Assembly (NCBI RefSeq): GCF_013408795.1
Contig: NZ_JACCCC010000001.1
Location: 3,596,001 to 3,660,000 of the forward strand
Length of the DNA: 64,000 nt
DNA from: Spinactinospora alkalitolerans
GTDB taxonomy: Bacteria > Actinomycetota > Actinomycetes > Streptosporangiales > Streptosporangiaceae
Direction of reading: 5' to 3'
Part shown: one piece after another, positions 8,375-16,153 of the stretch
How positions within the stretch are numbered: position 1 is the stretch's first letter
Layout of the letters: each line of letters starts with the position of its first letter
Program-made: the position numbers and the translations under genes
The notes under the pieces: model-generated
Database searches by the model: none
What the model was told of the DNA's origin: nothing
What the model saw: the letters and a program-made list of their open reading frames with translations, nothing else

Positions 8375-9952
8375 ATGCCGCCGCACATCGCTCCCCTACC
8401 GATTCTCCGGCGCCTGCGCGCGCTGCTGCCCGCCGCGGTCCTCGCCGCGACCGCGCTCGCTCCCGCCGCCGCCTCCGCCTCCGAGGAGCGCGTCACCTCC
8501 TACGCGGCCGACGCCGAGGTCCGGCGCGACGGCTCCATGCGCGTCACCGAGCGGATCACCTACGACTTCACCCAGGCCCCCGACCGGCACGGACCGGTGC
8601 GGCTGCTGCCGCGCGAGCGCGGCGGCGGCACCTTCGAGCGCGAGTCGTTCTCCTACAGCGACATCGAGGTGCAGAGTCCCGACGCGCCCGCCGCCGTCGA
8701 GACCGAGGACGACGGGCACGACCTCACGCTGCGCATCGGCGATCCCGGCACGGAGGTGACCGGCGTCCACGACTACGTCATCTCCTACGTGGTCACCGGG
8801 GCGCTCGACCACGCCGACACCGGGCAGGGAGTCGAGCTCGACTGGAACTTCATCGGCGACGAGTGGGACGCTCCCGTGGAGCGCGCCGAGATCACGGTGC
8901 GCACCCCGACTCCCGTCACCGACGTGCGCTGCGGCGGTCACGAGGACCACTGCCGGGCCTCTTCGGCCGACCGCGCCGCCAGGGTCGTGTGGCACGACAT
9001 CGACGGATGGCCGGGCACGCCGGTCGTGCTCGGCCTGTCCGAGGGCCCGATCGACGAGGCCGGGCTCGGAACGGCGAGCCCGTACACCCCCACCCTGTGG
9101 GGGTCGGCCATCGCGGTGGTGCTCCTGCTGCCGCTGCCCCTCCTGCCGCTGGCCACTCGGCCTCGGGGCGGTGGCGGCAGCGGGTCCGTGGCGGTGCACG
9201 CCCTCCCGCCGGCGGTCGCCGCCGCCGTGGCCACCCGGGGGGCGCAAAGCACCGGTCAGGCCCGCCGCATCACCGTGGCCACCCTGGTGGACCTGCACAT
9301 GCGCGGGTTGCTGCGGATCGAGCGCCGTGGGCCGGACTGGTGGATCGAGCCGGGCCCCGACCACTCCGAGGAGGCGTCCACCCGGATGGCGGGCTTCGAG
9401 CGCCTGCTGGTGGAGCACGTCACCGAGTCTGCGGGAGGAGGGGACGGAGACGGCGAGGCCGAGCCCGGATGCTTCCTCGGCTCCCTGGGGACGCCGCGGA
9501 TGCTCTCGAGGACGGTGGCCGACGCGGCGCGCGAGGAGGCCGTGAAATACGGACTGCTCCACTCCGCGACCTCGCCGATGCGGCCCTGGATCGTCGCCGT
9601 CGGGGCCGTCGGCTGGATCGGCAGCGGCGCCTGCCTGCTGTCCATGCTCGGCCCCCAGCCGTGGCCGCTCCTGGACGGCGCGGCGTACGCGTTCGCGGCC
9701 GCCGCGCTGACCGGCACCCTCGCCGGGGCGGTGACCAAGCGCTCCCCGCTCACCCCGGAGGGCGAGCTGGTGCGGCGCCGGGTACACGAGCGCATCAAGG
9801 GCATCGGCTCCGATCCCGACACCGGCTTCTACGATCCGGCGCTGCGCGCGGCCTTCGGTCTCCGCGGCATCCAGCCCCACGACATTGACGACTTCACCCG
9901 CGCCGCCCGCAAGGCCTTCGAGCCGCCCCGCTCCCCTTCCCACCCGTCTTGA
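8375..9952 (+). CDS. DUF2207 family membrane protein
   Basis: Secreted-then-anchored protein of 525 aa. A signal peptide ends near ALAPAAASASEE, followed by a DUF2207 beta-rich extracellular domain (SYAADAEVRRDGSMRVTERI to about residue 220), a membrane helix (IAVVLLLPLPLLPLATRP, about residues 247-265), a cytoplasmic stretch with a winged-helix-like segment, and a second hydrophobic region (about 405-450). The family has no established function. No strong ribosome site precedes the ATG, but the signal peptide begins properly there. It stands alone, divergent from the amidase operon, with intergenic repeat copy A downstream. Confidence 0.8.
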   Translation: MPPHIAPLPILRRLRALLPAAVLAATALAPAAASASEERVTSYAADAEVRRDGSMRVTERITYDFTQAPDRHGPVRLLPRERGGGTFERESFSYSDIEVQSPDAPAAVETEDDGHDLTLRIGDPGTEVTGVHDYVISYVVTGALDHADTGQGVELDWNFIGDEWDAPVERAEITVRTPTPVTDVRCGGHEDHCRASSADRAARVVWHDIDGWPGTPVVLGLSEGPIDEAGLGTASPYTPTLWGSAIAVVLLLPLPLLPLATRPRGGGGSGSVAVHALPPAVAAAVATRGAQSTGQARRITVATLVDLHMRGLLRIERRGPDWWIEPGPDHSEEASTRMAGFERLLVEHVTESAGGGDGDGEAEPGCFLGSLGTPRMLSRTVADAAREEAVKYGLLHSATSPMRPWIVAVGAVGWIGSGACLLSMLGPQPWPLLDGAAYAFAAAALTGTLAGAVTKRSPLTPEGELVRRRVHERIKGIGSDPDTGFYDPALRAAFGLRGIQPHDIDDFTRAARKAFEPPRSPSHPS

Positions 9953-10092
9953 GGCCGTACCGAGGTCTGCGGAAGTCAGGTGGAGCCTGGATCTTCGGCG
10001 GACGGGCGGCAACGGTCTGCTGTGCGGTGGCTCCCGCGCCGATCTTGAGGTTGCCGGGGTTATCGCAACGTTTTCATGTCCCACAAGGTCGA

Positions 10093-10260
10093 CGTGAGTT
10101 TTGACCTCGGCCCCGGGGCGGAGTAGGCGCGCGGGTGGGTCCCCTCCACCTCGACTCCAGGGGGTCGTGAAGGCCCGCCCCAGGAGGGATCGCCCGGCCA
10201 CCGCGGATCCCTGCTTCGGCTGAGCTTCACACCCCCCGGTGGCCGAGGTTGAAACTCAAG
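10093..10260. repeat. Intergenic inverted-end repeat, copy A (168 bp)
   Basis: Shortest of three related intergenic elements. The left end is CGTGAGTTTTGACCTCG (10093-10109) and the right end CGAGGTTGAAACTCAAG (10244-10260); the right end is the inverse of the left end of copy B with one mismatch. The 34-base block at 10187-10220 matches 57627-57660 of copy C with two mismatches, and the CAGGGGGTCGTGAAGGCCCG block matches copy B near 44890. No ORF is supported. It fills most of the 406-base gap between the DUF2207 gene and the TetR gene. Confidence 0.8.
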
Positions 10261-10319
10261 GCCGAGATCGCCGAAAGCGCGCCGCCCCTGCCGCCGGGTC
10301 GGGCGGGCTCGCGTTATGA

Positions 10320-10348
10320 TTGGTCAGTCGCCCAGTGCAGTCGACCAA
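10320..10348. promoter_or_regulatory. Candidate TetR operator and promoter
   Basis: TTGGTC and GACCAA form perfect six-base arms separated by 17 bases, directly before the ribosome site of the TetR gene. A TATGAT at 10315-10320 is a plausible -10 box, which would put the repeat over the transcription start, as expected for autorepression. Confidence 0.4.
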
Positions 10349-10358
10349 GGAGGAGTGG

Positions 10359-10961
10359 ATGACACCGCCGACCCCCGCTGAACGCGGCCGCGAGGTGCGG
10401 GAGAAGCTGCTGGCCGCGGCCCGAGCGCTGATCGGCGAGCTCGGCTGGAACGCCGTGAGCACCCGGATCCTGGCCCAGCGGGCCGGGGTGCGCCCCGGCC
10501 TGGTGCACTACCACTTCGAGTCGCTCCCGGCCCTGCTGCGCCGGGCCGCGCTGGACGCGATGCGCCGCACCCTGGACGACACCGCCGCGGTGCTCGCCGG
10601 GGCGGCCACCCCGGCCGACGGCGTCGACGCGATGCTGTCCTTCCTGGACCACTACACCGGGCGCGACCCCGAGTCCCTGCTCTTCAGCGAGGCCTACCTG
10701 GTCGCCACCCGCGACGAGGAACTGCGCGCCCGGATGAGCGAGCTGATCGCGGACTTCCACGGCGACCTCGCCGAACGCCTGGCCCGGGCCGGGCACCACG
10801 CGCCCGAGGACGCGGCGACCCTGCTCATGGCCGTCCTCGACGGCTTCGTGCTCCACAAGGGGCTGGATCCCGGGCTCTCGGCCGCGCGGATCGCCCCGCT
10901 CGTACGCGACATCGTCACCGCCCGAGGAGAAGGAGAGGGAGAGAAGGGAGAGAACCGATGA
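10359..10961 (+). CDS. TetR family transcriptional regulator
   Basis: Repressor-type protein of 200 aa. The N-terminal helix-turn-helix is ILAQRAGVRPGLVHYHFESL, typical of TetR proteins, with a ligand-binding C-terminal domain. The ATG at 10359 is chosen over one 39 bases upstream because AAGGAGGAGTGG precedes it. Its stop overlaps the start of the broken FAD monooxygenase gene (ATGA), so the two were once one operon and the regulator probably controlled that enzyme. A candidate operator lies just upstream. Confidence 0.88.
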   Translation: MTPPTPAERGREVREKLLAAARALIGELGWNAVSTRILAQRAGVRPGLVHYHFESLPALLRRAALDAMRRTLDDTAAVLAGAATPADGVDAMLSFLDHYTGRDPESLLFSEAYLVATRDEELRARMSELIADFHGDLAERLARAGHHAPEDAATLLMAVLDGFVLHKGLDPGLSAARIAPLVRDIVTARGEGEGEKGENR

Positions 10962-11290
10962 GAGCGGTCGTCTGCGGCGCGGGCATCGCCGGTCTGGCCC
11001 TGGCCCGCCGGCTCCGCCACCACGGCTGGGAGGTGTGCGTCGTGGCCAAGGCCCCGGTCCGCGGACCCAGGGGTACATGATCGACTTCTTCGGCCCCGGC
11101 TTCGAGGCCCTGAGCGCGATGGGCCTGCTGCCGCGGCTGAGGGAGCTCGGCCACCGGGCCGCGGAGTTCCGCTACGTGGACGAGCGGGGGCGCAAGAGGG
11201 CCGGCATCGACTACGCCCTCTTCGAGAAGGCCGCGCAGGGGGCCATCGTGAACATCATGCGCCCCGACCTGGAGCGGCTGCACGCGGGCA
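10958..11290 (+). pseudogene. FAD-dependent monooxygenase fragment (frameshifted and truncated)
   Basis: The N-terminus MRAVVCGAGIAGLALARRLR is a Rossmann FAD-binding start (GxGxxG), but the frame runs into a stop 40 codons in. A shift near 11051-11057 (one base missing) restores GPRTQGYMIDFFGPGFEALS and later NIMRPDLERLHAG, both typical of aromatic-ring FAD hydroxylases. Similarity stops near 11290, about 110 codons in, where around 390 are usual, just before the end of the opposite-strand TetR gene. Two independent lesions make this a dead gene. It overlaps the upstream TetR gene by four bases. Confidence 0.85.
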
Positions 11291-11329
11291 CCGCTCGCAG
11301 CACGCGCGGCACGCGACCGAACGCCCGCG

Positions 11330-11968
11330 TCAGTCGGCCGGCGATGCTCCGAGGACCCGGGTCAGGTAGTCGACGAGCAGGGTGTGCAGCTCGCGTTCGA
11401 ACCGGGCCCCTTCGGCGGGCCCGCCGCCGACGATGAGCGGCATGAGGGCCTTGACCAGTTGGATCGCGACGACGGCTGCGTGCCGCAGGTCCTCGGGGGC
11501 CCGCTCGGGCGCGCGCACGGCGAAGAGGGCGGTGACGCGCTGCAGCATCGCCTCGTGCAGCGGCGCGGTGGCCTCGGTGAGCGCCGGCGGCAGGTCGGTG
11601 CGCGCGAAGAGCACCTTGAATCCCCGGTGCTCCCGGTTGAAGCGGATCAGCGGGCCGAGCACCCGGCGCACGAGCGACTCGGTCGGCAGTGCGGCGAGGT
11701 CGTCCCCCTCGAAGGCTGCGGCGTGCGCCCCCGCGAGCTCACCGGCGTAGCGCTCCGCCAGCGCGCGGACGATGTCGTCCTTGTTGCCGAAGAACTGGTA
11801 GAGCGAGCCGGGGGAGATCCCGGCACGGGCCGCGATCGCGTTGGTCGTCGCCGCCTCGTAGCCGGCCTCGGCGAACACCTCGGTCGCGGCTCCGAGGATC
11901 TGCCCGATCCGGCGCTCGCCGCGCGCCTGCCGCTTCGGCGCCCGCTGTGCCCTCTCCCCGGTGGCCAT
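11330..11968 (-). CDS. TetR family transcriptional regulator of the MMPL gene
   Basis: Repressor of 212 aa (217 from an ATG five codons upstream). The helix-turn-helix is TTNAIAARAGISPGSLYQFF near residues 40-60, followed by a TetR C-terminal domain. The inner ATG is preferred because AAGGA lies seven bases before it. The gene is divergent from an MMPL transporter gene and separated from it by 113 bases that hold a perfect palindrome between -35 and -10 boxes, so it very likely represses the transporter and perhaps itself. Its 3' end abuts the truncated monooxygenase. Confidence 0.9.
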   Translation of the reverse strand: MATGERAQRAPKRQARGERRIGQILGAATEVFAEAGYEAATTNAIAARAGISPGSLYQFFGNKDDIVRALAERYAGELAGAHAAAFEGDDLAALPTESLVRRVLGPLIRFNREHRGFKVLFARTDLPPALTEATAPLHEAMLQRVTALFAVRAPERAPEDLRHAAVVAIQLVKALMPLIVGGGPAEGARFERELHTLLVDYLTRVLGASPAD

Positions 11969-11990
11969 GCTCACATCCTTCATCCGCCGC

Positions 11991-12019
11991 TAGACAATAC
12001 GAGCAAGTGCTCGTAATCT
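11991..12019 (+). promoter_or_regulatory. Promoter of the MMPL gene with embedded TetR operator
   Basis: TAGACA (11991-11996), a 17-base spacer and TAATCT (12014-12019) form a good vegetative promoter toward the MMPL gene. The perfect palindrome TACGAGCA-AG-TGCTCGTA (11998-12015) fills the spacer, so a bound TetR dimer would block RNA polymerase. A related half site, CGCTCGTG, lies near 12045. Confidence 0.75.
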
Positions 12020-12081
12020 CGGCCGCACCAAGAACGCGACCAATCGCTCGTGTTCGTCGTACGCTAACAGAAGGGCGGCCC

Positions 12082-14295
12082 ATGATCGGGCGTCTCGCCA
12101 CCCGCTTCCCAGGCCGGGTACTCCTCATCGCCGGTCTGGTGTTCGCCGGTCTCGGCGTACTGGCGGCGGGCGCCGTCGACGCGCTGTCCCTCAACCGCTA
12201 CGAGGCCCCCGGCTCGGAGTCGCTCGCGGCCCGCTCCGTGCTGGCCGAGCGGTTCGACACCGGCAGCCCGAACGTGGCCGTGCTGGTCACCGCGGTCGAC
12301 GGCACCGTCGACGACGCCGATGTCGCCGCGGCCGGGCGCGGGCTCGCCGACCGGTTGTCGGGCCATCCCGGCGTGCGGGACGTCTGGTCGTACTGGAGCG
12401 CGGACGCGCCGCGCACGCTGGCCAGCGAGGACGCCCGGCACGCCCTGGTGCTGGCCTGGGTGCCCGGGGACGCCGACCACGTGCGCGGCACGGTGCTGCC
12501 CGGCATCGAGGCCGACGTGGTGGCGCCCGCGGACGGCGGGCCGATCGCCGTCCAACTCGGCGGCGGCGACGAGGTCTTCCGCGTGGTCGCCGAGCAGGCC
12601 CGGACCGACTTCCTGCAGGCCGAGCTGATCATCCTGCCGCTGGTGGCGCTGCTGCTGTGGGCGGTCTACCGCCGGATCGCGCCCGCGCTCGCCACGCTCG
12701 CGATCGGGGTGTTCTCCGTCGTCGGCACGCTGGGCATCCTGCGCGTGGTCGCGCTGTTCACCGAGATCTCCACGTTCGCGTCGAACATCGCGCTGGTCAT
12801 GGGTATCGGCCTCGGCGTCGACTACGGCCTGTTCGTCACCTACCGCTACCGCGAGGAGCTGGCCGCGGGGCGGACGGTCGAGACCGCGGTGCGGCGCGCC
12901 GTCGGCGTCGCGGGCCGCACCGTGGTCTTCAGCGGGGTCACCGTCGCCGCGTCGCTGGCGGTGCTGCTGGTGTTCCCCTTCCCGTTCCTGTCGTCGTTCG
13001 CCTACGCCGGCATCGCGGTGGTGCTGACCGCCGTCGCCGGAGCGGTGGTGGTCCTGCCCGCCGCACTGCGGCTGCTCGGTCACCGCGCCGCCCGTCGGCG
13101 CCCGGCCGCGTCGGACGGCGGGGTGTGGCTGCGGACCGCCCGGTTGGTGATGCGCCGCCCGGTGGCGGGCGGCGGCGCCGCCGTGCTGGTCCTGGTACTG
13201 CTCGGGGCCCCGGCCCTCGGAGCGGAGTTCGGCGCCCCGGACGACCGGGTGCTGCCGGCGAGCCAGCCCGTCCGCGGCATGTACGACACGGTCCGCACCG
13301 GGTTCGCCACCGAGGACGCCGACGCGATCCGGGTGGTCGCCCCGGAGCTTGCGGCCACGGACCCGGCCCTGGCCGACTACGCCGAACGGCTGTCCACGCT
13401 CGACGGCGTGGCGCGGGTCGACACGGCGGCCGGCGCGTTCGCCGACGGCGCGCGGGTCGGCGAGTCCGGCCCGGACGGCCCCGCTCGCTACACCCCCGCC
13501 GACGAGGGCGCGGGGACGTGGCTCGCCGTGCTGCCCACCGGTGAGCGGCTCGCCGGCGACCCGACCGGACTCGTCGCCGAGGTCCGGGCGCTGCCCGCCC
13601 CCGGTGACGCGCTCGTCGGCGGCTACCCGGCCGAACTCGCCGACTACCGCGACGGCGTGGTCGAGCGGATTCCGCTGGTCGGCGCGCTCATCGTCGTGGT
13701 CACGTTCGTCGTGCTGTTCCTGATGACCGGCTCGGTCATCGCCCCGCTGAAGGCGTCGGTGCTCAACCTGCTCTCGCTGACGGTGATGTTCGGCGTGCTC
13801 GTGTGGGGCTTCCAGGACGGCGCGCTCGCCGGACCGCTCGGGTTCACCCCCACCGGGGTGATCGAGCCGAGCATCCCGCTGCTCATGTTCTGCATCGCCT
13901 ACGGGCTGTCCATGGACTACGAGGTGTTCCTGCTCGCCCGGATCAAGGCCGACTACGACCGCACCGGCGACGTCGTCGGCTCGGTCCCGCGGGGGATCGC
14001 CCGGTCCGCGCCGCTCGTGAGCGCGGCCGCGCTCATCCTCGCCGTCTCGTTCGCCGTCTACGCGACCAGCGAGGTCACCTTCCTGCAGCAGCTCGGGATC
14101 GGGATGGCGCTGGCCGTCCTCGTCGACGCCACGATCATCCGCGGCGTGCTCCTGCCCGCGGCGATGCGCCTCGCCGGCCCGCTCAACTGGTGGGCCCCCG
14201 CGCCGCTGCGCCGGCTGCACCGGCGGATCGGGCTGCGCGAGGACACCGCCGATCCCGCACCCGCACGTCCCGACACCGCGCTCGCCCACCGATGA
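12082..14295 (+). CDS. MMPL family RND-type transporter
   Basis: Membrane protein of 737 aa with two halves, each having one N-terminal helix, a large extracellular domain and a cluster of five helices, giving about 12 helices in all. The conserved motifs MGIGLGVDYGLFVTYRYREE (about residue 240) and AYGLSMDYEVFLLARIKADY (about 600) carry the Asp-Tyr pairs used for proton relay in MmpL proteins. It probably exports lipids or a toxic compound. The ATG at 12082 begins the natural N-terminus MIGRLATRFPGRVLL. Control by the divergent TetR is indicated by the operator. A broken SDR gene follows 11 bases later. Confidence 0.92.
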   Translation: MIGRLATRFPGRVLLIAGLVFAGLGVLAAGAVDALSLNRYEAPGSESLAARSVLAERFDTGSPNVAVLVTAVDGTVDDADVAAAGRGLADRLSGHPGVRDVWSYWSADAPRTLASEDARHALVLAWVPGDADHVRGTVLPGIEADVVAPADGGPIAVQLGGGDEVFRVVAEQARTDFLQAELIILPLVALLLWAVYRRIAPALATLAIGVFSVVGTLGILRVVALFTEISTFASNIALVMGIGLGVDYGLFVTYRYREELAAGRTVETAVRRAVGVAGRTVVFSGVTVAASLAVLLVFPFPFLSSFAYAGIAVVLTAVAGAVVVLPAALRLLGHRAARRRPAASDGGVWLRTARLVMRRPVAGGGAAVLVLVLLGAPALGAEFGAPDDRVLPASQPVRGMYDTVRTGFATEDADAIRVVAPELAATDPALADYAERLSTLDGVARVDTAAGAFADGARVGESGPDGPARYTPADEGAGTWLAVLPTGERLAGDPTGLVAEVRALPAPGDALVGGYPAELADYRDGVVERIPLVGALIVVVTFVVLFLMTGSVIAPLKASVLNLLSLTVMFGVLVWGFQDGALAGPLGFTPTGVIEPSIPLLMFCIAYGLSMDYEVFLLARIKADYDRTGDVVGSVPRGIARSAPLVSAAALILAVSFAVYATSEVTFLQQLGIGMALAVLVDATIIRGVLLPAAMRLAGPLNWWAPAPLRRLHRRIGLREDTADPAPARPDTALAHR

Positions 14296-14306
14296 GGGGA
14301 ACGCGC

Positions 14307-14525
14307 ATGCCGCGATACAGCGTGCTGACCACCGGAGCGGCCGGCGGCATCGGCGGCGCAACCGTCCGCCTGCTCGCCGAGCGCGGTCACCGCGTCTTCG
14401 CCGACGTCCGGCCGGGCAGGCCCGCACCGATGACGGCGGCCGCGATCGCGGCGACCAGCAGGATCACCGCGGCGTACCCGCCGAGGTCCGCACCGCGTTC
14501 GGGGTCGTGGGGGCACGGCCGGTGA
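14307..14525 (+). pseudogene. Short-chain dehydrogenase/reductase fragment
   Basis: Starts MPRYSVLTTGAAGGIGGATV with the TGxxxGIG NAD(P)-binding motif and continues LLAERGHRVFADV, but similarity ends at about residue 35 and the rest, to a stop at residue 73, is unrelated low-complexity sequence. SDR enzymes are about 250 aa, so this is a truncated remnant. It sits 11 bases after the MMPL gene, so it was once in that operon. A strong hairpin follows immediately. Confidence 0.75.
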
Positions 14526-14569
14526 CCGCGCGGCCGCCCTCGGGCGGGCCTTCGCGTGGGCCGCGCGGT
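14525..14569. terminator. GC-rich inverted repeat between convergent genes
   Basis: ACCGCGCGGCC (14525-14535) and GGCCGCGCGGT (14559-14569) are perfect 11-base arms with a 23-base loop that can itself fold. It lies exactly between the convergent MMPL/SDR unit and the MerT-like gene, so a bidirectional terminator role is likely. Confidence 0.5.
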
Positions 14570-14965
14570 TCAGGCGAAGGTTCCCAGCCACGTGGTGAGG
14601 GCGTACAGCGCGGCGTAGGTCGTGACGGCGACCGCCAGGACGGCGGCGAGCCGCCAACGGATCTTGCGCGCACCCGCCACCGAGCACTGCCCGCGGCGGC
14701 GCAGCGACCACCACACCAGAGCCGCGGTCGTGCCCAGTCCGGCGAGACGGAACCACCACGCGTAGCCGTCGTAGAGGTCGGTCGCCCACGCGAACGCGGT
14801 TCCCGCGCCGACGACGCCGAGCAGCGCGAGCGCGGTGGGGCCGACGCAGCACAGCATCCCCACCGCGCCGCCCGCGACCCCGATCCGCAGGACGGGCAGC
14901 CGTCCGGGGGAGCCTTCCGTGCTCCCGGCGGTGATGAACTCCCGATCGGGGCGGATGAGGTTCAC
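14570..14965 (-). CDS. Small MerT-like four-helix membrane protein
   Basis: Protein of 131 aa starting VNLIRPDREF, with about four hydrophobic helices. Near residue 35 it has VGMLCCVGPTALALLGVVGA; a Cys pair followed by GP at the end of the first helix is the hallmark of mercury-transport MerT proteins. A third Cys occurs in RRRGQCSVAG. A metal or thiol role is possible, but no mer operon genes are nearby. The GTG start overlaps the stop of the DUF427 gene (GTGA), so the two are co-translated. Confidence 0.65.
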   Translation of the reverse strand: MNLIRPDREFITAGSTEGSPGRLPVLRIGVAGGAVGMLCCVGPTALALLGVVGAGTAFAWATDLYDGYAWWFRLAGLGTTAALVWWSLRRRGQCSVAGARKIRWRLAAVLAVAVTTYAALYALTTWLGTFA

Positions 14966-15306
14966 GCTCCTCCCTCCCGCAGGGACTTGCGGCGGCCGGG
15001 CTCCGGCGCCTCCGCCCGCTCGGTCTCTTCGATCCTGACTCCGGGCCAGAACGCGACGTGGCCCTTGATCCTCCGGGCGAGGAAGGTCGGCCTGGGGTAG
15101 TACCAGGCGGCGTCGGGGTGGGTCTGCCCGTCCACCGTGAGGCTGTAGTAGCGGGCGACGCCCTTCCACGGGCACAGCGTGCGCGTCGGGGAGTCGGTGA
15201 AACACCCCCGGTTGAGGGAGTCGGGCGGGAAGTAGTGGTTCCCCTCGACCGTGGCGGTGTGCTCGGCCTCGGCCAGTACGGTGTCGTTCCACACGGCGCG
15301 GATCAT
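14962..15306 (-). CDS. DUF427 domain-containing protein
   Basis: Soluble protein of 114 aa beginning MIRAVWNDTVLAEAEHTATV. The family pattern is clear: a Glu-Gly-Asn-His segment (VEGNHYFPPDSL), the CPWKGVARYYSL motif, and HPDAAWYYPRPTFLARRIKG. The function is unknown; the fold is a small beta barrel. It is first in a two-gene operon with the MerT-like membrane protein, which starts within its stop codon. Confidence 0.88.
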   Translation of the reverse strand: MIRAVWNDTVLAEAEHTATVEGNHYFPPDSLNRGCFTDSPTRTLCPWKGVARYYSLTVDGQTHPDAAWYYPRPTFLARRIKGHVAFWPGVRIEETERAEAPEPGRRKSLREGGA

Positions 15307-15654
15307 CGGTGACGCCTCTTCTCCCTCTCGTTTTCGGACGGCCGCCGGCCGGCGGTGGGCACGCCCACGGGGTCGCGGACGTGCCCTCTTCCCCCTACCC
15401 GAGTACGCCGTATCCCGGCCGCACGCGGAGAAAGAGTGTCAGCGATGCGACAGGAGTCCGCCCGCGCGGCGCTGGAGCGGCGTACCAAGGAGTATGCGGA
15501 CACGGTCGAGTCGGCTCCCTCTCCGGTGGCGGGGCGAAGGAGCGGGCCGCCATCGGGCGACCGCGGGTGCCCGCAGCGGAGGCGCCCGCAGCGAGGCCGG
15601 CCGCAGGTCACGTCCGCAGGGCGCGGACGCGACGCCGATGTGGAGGTGGATGTC
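15307..15654. other. Intergenic region between DUF427 and the small membrane protein
   Basis: Divergent promoter region of about 350 bases. An ATG at 15445 is in frame with the downstream gene and would add 70 residues, of which the latter half is a low-complexity PQRRRPQRGRPQ-type run; it lacks a well-spaced ribosome site. No clear promoter boxes or repeats were recognised. Confidence 0.4.
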
Positions 15655-16089
15655 ATGTCCACGATCGCTCATGCCCGGTCCCACGCGGTGACCCACGCCT
15701 GGAGGGGCGTGGTGGCCGGCATCGCCGGTGGAATCGTATTCGGAATCCTCATGGCGATGATGGGCATGCTGACGACGATCGCCATGCTCGTGGGCGGTGG
15801 CGGCGCCGTGGTGGGCGGGCTGGTCCACCTGGTCATCTCGGCCGGAATCGGGCTGGTGTTCGGGCTCCTCGCCGGATCCTTCGCCGACCGGCTCTGGCCG
15901 GTGCTGGGAGCGGGTCTCGTCTACGGCCTGGCGTGGTGGGTGCTGGGCGGTCTCGTGCTGATGCCCGCCATGCTCGGCATGCCGATGTTCCAGCTGAACC
16001 AGGCCGCGATGATGAGCCTCGTGGGCCACGCCGTCTACGGGCTGGTCGCCGCCGGCGCGCTGTACGGCCTGAGCCGGCGCGAGGTCTGA
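15655..16089 (+). CDS. Small four-helix membrane protein of unknown function
   Basis: Protein of 144 aa with four hydrophobic segments: GVVAGIAGGIVFGILMAMMG, the LTTIAMLVGGGGAVVGGLVH region, a long Gly-rich pair around residues 60-95, and a C-terminal helix ending YGLVAAGALYGLSRREV. It is rich in Met and Gly. The start at 15655 is chosen because GGAGG lies eight bases upstream. No catalytic motif is visible and the family was not recognised. A perfect hairpin terminator follows five bases after the stop. Confidence 0.7.
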   Translation: MSTIAHARSHAVTHAWRGVVAGIAGGIVFGILMAMMGMLTTIAMLVGGGGAVVGGLVHLVISAGIGLVFGLLAGSFADRLWPVLGAGLVYGLAWWVLGGLVLMPAMLGMPMFQLNQAAMMSLVGHAVYGLVAAGALYGLSRREV

Positions 16090-16094
16090 ACACG

Positions 16095-16125
16095 CGGGCC
16101 CATGAGCTCGGAGCTCATGGGCCCG
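16095..16125. terminator. Perfect palindromic terminator
   Basis: CGGGCCCATGAGCTC and GAGCTCATGGGCCCG are 15-base perfect arms around a single central base, between the convergent small membrane protein and the methyltransferase genes. It has no U-tract, as is usual for actinomycete terminators, and should work in both directions. Confidence 0.75.
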
Positions 16126-16153
16126 TGTCGCGGGCGCTCGCCGCACCCGGTCC

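Noticed and set aside
8396-10201. Long open frame on the minus strand opposite the DUF2207 gene
   Set aside because: It is antisense to a gene with signal peptide and family motifs, and its translation is rich in Arg, Gly and His without domains, as expected of an antisense frame in GC-rich DNA.
12064-14427. 787-codon minus-strand frame opposite the MMPL gene
   Set aside because: It mirrors the MMPL codons and has an extreme Arg/His/Gln/Asp composition; no known domain is seen.
15445-15654. N-terminal extension of the small membrane protein from an ATG at 15445
   Set aside because: The ribosome site is poorly spaced and the extra residues are low-complexity; the start at 15655 has a good GGAGG.
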